DNA from: Emiliania huxleyi CCMP1516
Taxonomy: Eukaryota > Haptophyta > Isochrysidales > Noelaerhabdaceae
Direction: 5' to 3'
DNA: 64,000 nt
Assembly: GCF_000372725.1 (NCBI RefSeq)
Contig: NW_005201102.1
Location: 135,587-199,586, forward strand
The notes under the pieces were generated by a model. It saw only the letters and a list, made by a program, of their open reading frames with translations, was not told where the DNA came from and ran no database searches. This document shows, in pieces, positions 62,401-64,000 of the stretch. How positions within the stretch are numbered: the stretch's first letter is position 1; each line of letters opens with the position of its first letter. Made by a program: the position numbers and the translations under genes.

Positions 62401-64000
62401 GCTGCGAGCCGCGTCTCTTCACACCTCCTGCTGTGAACAGGCGAGCCGGACGTCTTCCTCTGCGACGCGGCCGGCTGCGGGCGGGCGGTGTGTGAGCGGT
62501 GCATCCGCTCCAACTTGGGAGGCGAGGCGGCCGACGCAGTGCGCGAGGCGGAGCCGTGGCTGTGCTATGTTTGCGAGCCGGCGCCGCTCGCCCGTCTCGC
62601 CAAGCGATGCGCCGCGCTCGTCGCGCGGCGCAACAAGATCTCGCTCAAGCGCAGCCGCCGCGAGGCTCGCTGGCATGCGGCGGCCCCCGCCGGTCGCGGC
62701 GTGTCCGACCTCCCCTCCCGCGCCTTCACCTCCTCCCAAGACCTCGACGACGTCGACGACGCCGCCGCCGGGGGCGCCGCCCTGCCTGCGGGCGACGGCC
62801 GAACGGGCGGCGACAGCCGAACGGGCGGCGGCGGCGGCGGCGCGCGCGCAAAGTCCGCCGCGGAGCTGGCACACGAGGCGCAGGAGGCGACGGCGGCGGC
62901 GATCGCCGCCGCCGCGGCGGAGGAGGAGGAGGAAGACGCGCGGGCGCGCGTCATCACGCTGTGGGCGGCTCGTGGCGAGGCCGGCGCGGTGACGGTGCTG
63001 CCGCGGCTGGCGCGGCAGCTCAAGCCGCACCAGGAGGAGGGCGTCCACTTCTTGTGGGGGGCGTGCTTCGGCTCCAAGCGGGCTGACAATGCGAAGCGGC
63101 GCGAGCACGGGTGCGTCCTCGCGCACTCGATGGGGCTCGGCGAGACGTTTGTTTGCCTCCTCCCCGCCCCGCCCCCCCCCCCCCCCTCTTCACACCTCTC
63201 CGCTGTGAACAGGCAAGACGCTCACCGTGATCTCCTTCCTCCACACCGCCCTCACGCGCGCTCGCACGGTCGAGGGGCGCTTCTACGCGCAGATGGGGCG
63301 CAACGCGGCGGTGGCCTAGTGCCCGCCGACGGCGGTCCTTTAGTGAGCAGCGTCTCTTCACACGTCTAGCCGTGAACAGGTGGCCGACGGACCGCCGACG
63401 GCGCTGGTGCTCGTGCCCAAGAGCGTCGCCACGCAGTGGGAGAGCGAGTTCGGCAAGTGGCTGCTCGACCAGTGCGGCAACCAGGCCGCGAGCAACCCGA
63501 GGAACCTCCGCTGGCAAAAGTTCCCCGACGCGGGCGCGCTCAAGCGGTCTCACTCGGGAGACGGGCGCGGCGGCGGGCTCGAGCAGCAGCGGCTGCAGGC
63601 GCTGCGCCGCTGGCGGAGGGAGGGCGGCGTGATGGTGATGGTGCACGACACGTACCGCTCCGTCCTCTCTTCCGCAAAGAACGACGGCGCGGAGCGGCAG
63701 GCGCGGGCGGCCGCCCAGACGGCCGCTGCCGCCGGCAGCGCCTCCGAAGCGTATGGCGGCACGAACGGTGAGGCCGTGGCGGCCTTCAACGCGGCGGTGG
63801 CGGCGGCGCAGGCCGCGCGCGCCGCAGCGGACGCAGCGGGGCAGGAGAGGGAGCGAGAGCTGGCGGAGTACCGGCGGCTGCTGCAGGACCCCGGTCCGGA
63901 CGTCCTCGTGATCGACGAGGCGCACGTGATCAAGAATGAGAAGAACCAGCTGCGCGCGGTCCTCGCCGGCGTGCGCACGATGCGGCGCGTGTTGCTGACG
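59416..64000 (+). CDS. ATRX-like: ATRX-like SNF2 chromatin ATPase with ADD zinc finger (3' end outside window)
   Basis: Exons 59416-60171, 60464-60563, 60865-61190, 61313-62372, 62441-63139, 63213-63310 and 63380 onward keep one frame. The N-terminus (MIQAGQRYKLSGLAAAHLNG, RRYDEEKKRWIVDLDADLE) looks like a small Tudor/SH3-like module. Acidic, coiled-coil and poly-Gly parts follow. The ADD-type zinc finger reads CSVCRHPFFECAQVYAH, LCHYCHEAVV, CVWCAGLNH, LCDAAGCGRAVCERCI and WLCYVCE. The SNF2 domain starts LKPHQEEGVHFLWGACFG, then AHSMGLG|KTLTVISFLHTAL (Walker A split by an intron), ALVLVPKSVATQWESEFGKW and the DEAH box VLVIDEAHVIKN. It would remodel chromatin in the nucleus, reading histone H3 through ADD. 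Donors: two GT and four GC. The ORF 59230-59415 upstream is probably 5' UTR. Confidence 0.9.
63140..63212 (+). mobile_element. introner family 2 inserted in the Walker A codons
   Basis: GC-AG intron of 73 bases; GCGAGACG at its start, GCAAGACG at the next exon. The body is a C-rich tract then CCTCTTCACACCTCTCCGCT and GTGAACAG. Its removal rebuilds GLGKT. Confidence 0.92.
63311..63379 (+). mobile_element. introner family 2 in the ATRX-like gene
   Basis: GT-AG intron of 69 bases with duplication GTGGCCTA/GTGGCCGA. The body is GTGAGCAGCGTCTCTTCACA then CGTCTAGCCGTGAACAG. Confidence 0.9.

Noticed and set aside
60575..62422. 615-residue minus-strand ORF
   Set aside because: It lies opposite the ATRX-like exons, has no domain, and spans several introns of that gene without reason.

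Overview
KIND OF GENOME. The window reads as nuclear DNA of a GC-rich unicellular alga. Genes are eukaryotic (a splicing factor 45 homologue, an ATRX-like SNF2 ATPase with an ADD zinc finger, HEMK2 methyltransferase, an F-box/RCC1 protein), lie on both strands and have many short spliceosomal introns; Pro/Ser-rich and Gly-rich linkers are common. A haptophyte is my first guess from protein style, but a pelagophyte- or dinoflagellate-related lineage is not excluded. I saw no rRNA, tRNA, CRISPR array or operon. One 100-base assembly gap lies at 28999-29098.

LAYOUT. 1-1.0 kb: last exon of a gene and an ankyrin fragment. 1.7-3.7 kb (-): GxGYxYP-type secreted protein with apparent frameshifts. 4.7-6.6 kb (-) and 7.9-10.4 kb (+): a divergent pair of lamin-tail-domain membrane proteins, the second with a nuclease-type EEP domain. 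11.6-14.0 kb (-): galactokinase-family kinase. 15.4-17.1 kb: 5'-truncated LINE-like element with its target duplication. 18.1-19.7 kb (+): coiled-coil protein. 20.7-23.9 kb: two minus-strand hypothetical genes and a NYN/cold-shock-domain gene. 24.8-26.2 kb (-): F-box/RCC1. 26.8-28.0 kb: palindrome, and a LINE tail split by a terminal-inverted-repeat element. 28.2-31.8 kb (-): SPF45 and a hypothetical neighbour. 34.6-35.4 kb (+): HEMK2. 35.8-39.0 kb (-): argininosuccinate synthase with a micro-exon/intron tandem array; then a Helitron-like fragment. 40.8-43.8 kb: lower-GC stretch with an intronless GT17-like gene. 43.8-46.4 kb (-): SGNH/phospholipase-B-like lipase. 47.2-49.9 kb (+): ankyrin protein. 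50.8-54.4 kb (-): ADP-ribosyltransferase/LRR fusion. 55.7-57.8 kb (-): coiled-coil protein. 59.4 kb to the end (+): ATRX-like gene, running off the window.

MAIN OBSERVATION. I rebuilt the splicing of nine genes by hand from reading frame and protein-family continuity. The 34 introns in those models use GT (14), GC (17) or GA (3) donors, and 31 of 34 acceptors read AG|G. Most introns, and all the GC and GA ones I inspected, begin with an imperfect copy of the first bases of the exon that follows, so each looks like an insertion between target-site duplications whose upstream copy supplies the donor. Several carry one of a few recurrent short elements (introners) or tandem minisatellites. In the argininosuccinate synthase gene one such introner plus a 24-base coding exon has been amplified into eight exon copies separated by seven identical introns.

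HOW THE GENES WORK TOGETHER. They do not form a pathway. The two LTD proteins may act together at the cell surface on extracellular nucleic acid. The rest are housekeeping genes interspersed with mobile-element debris.
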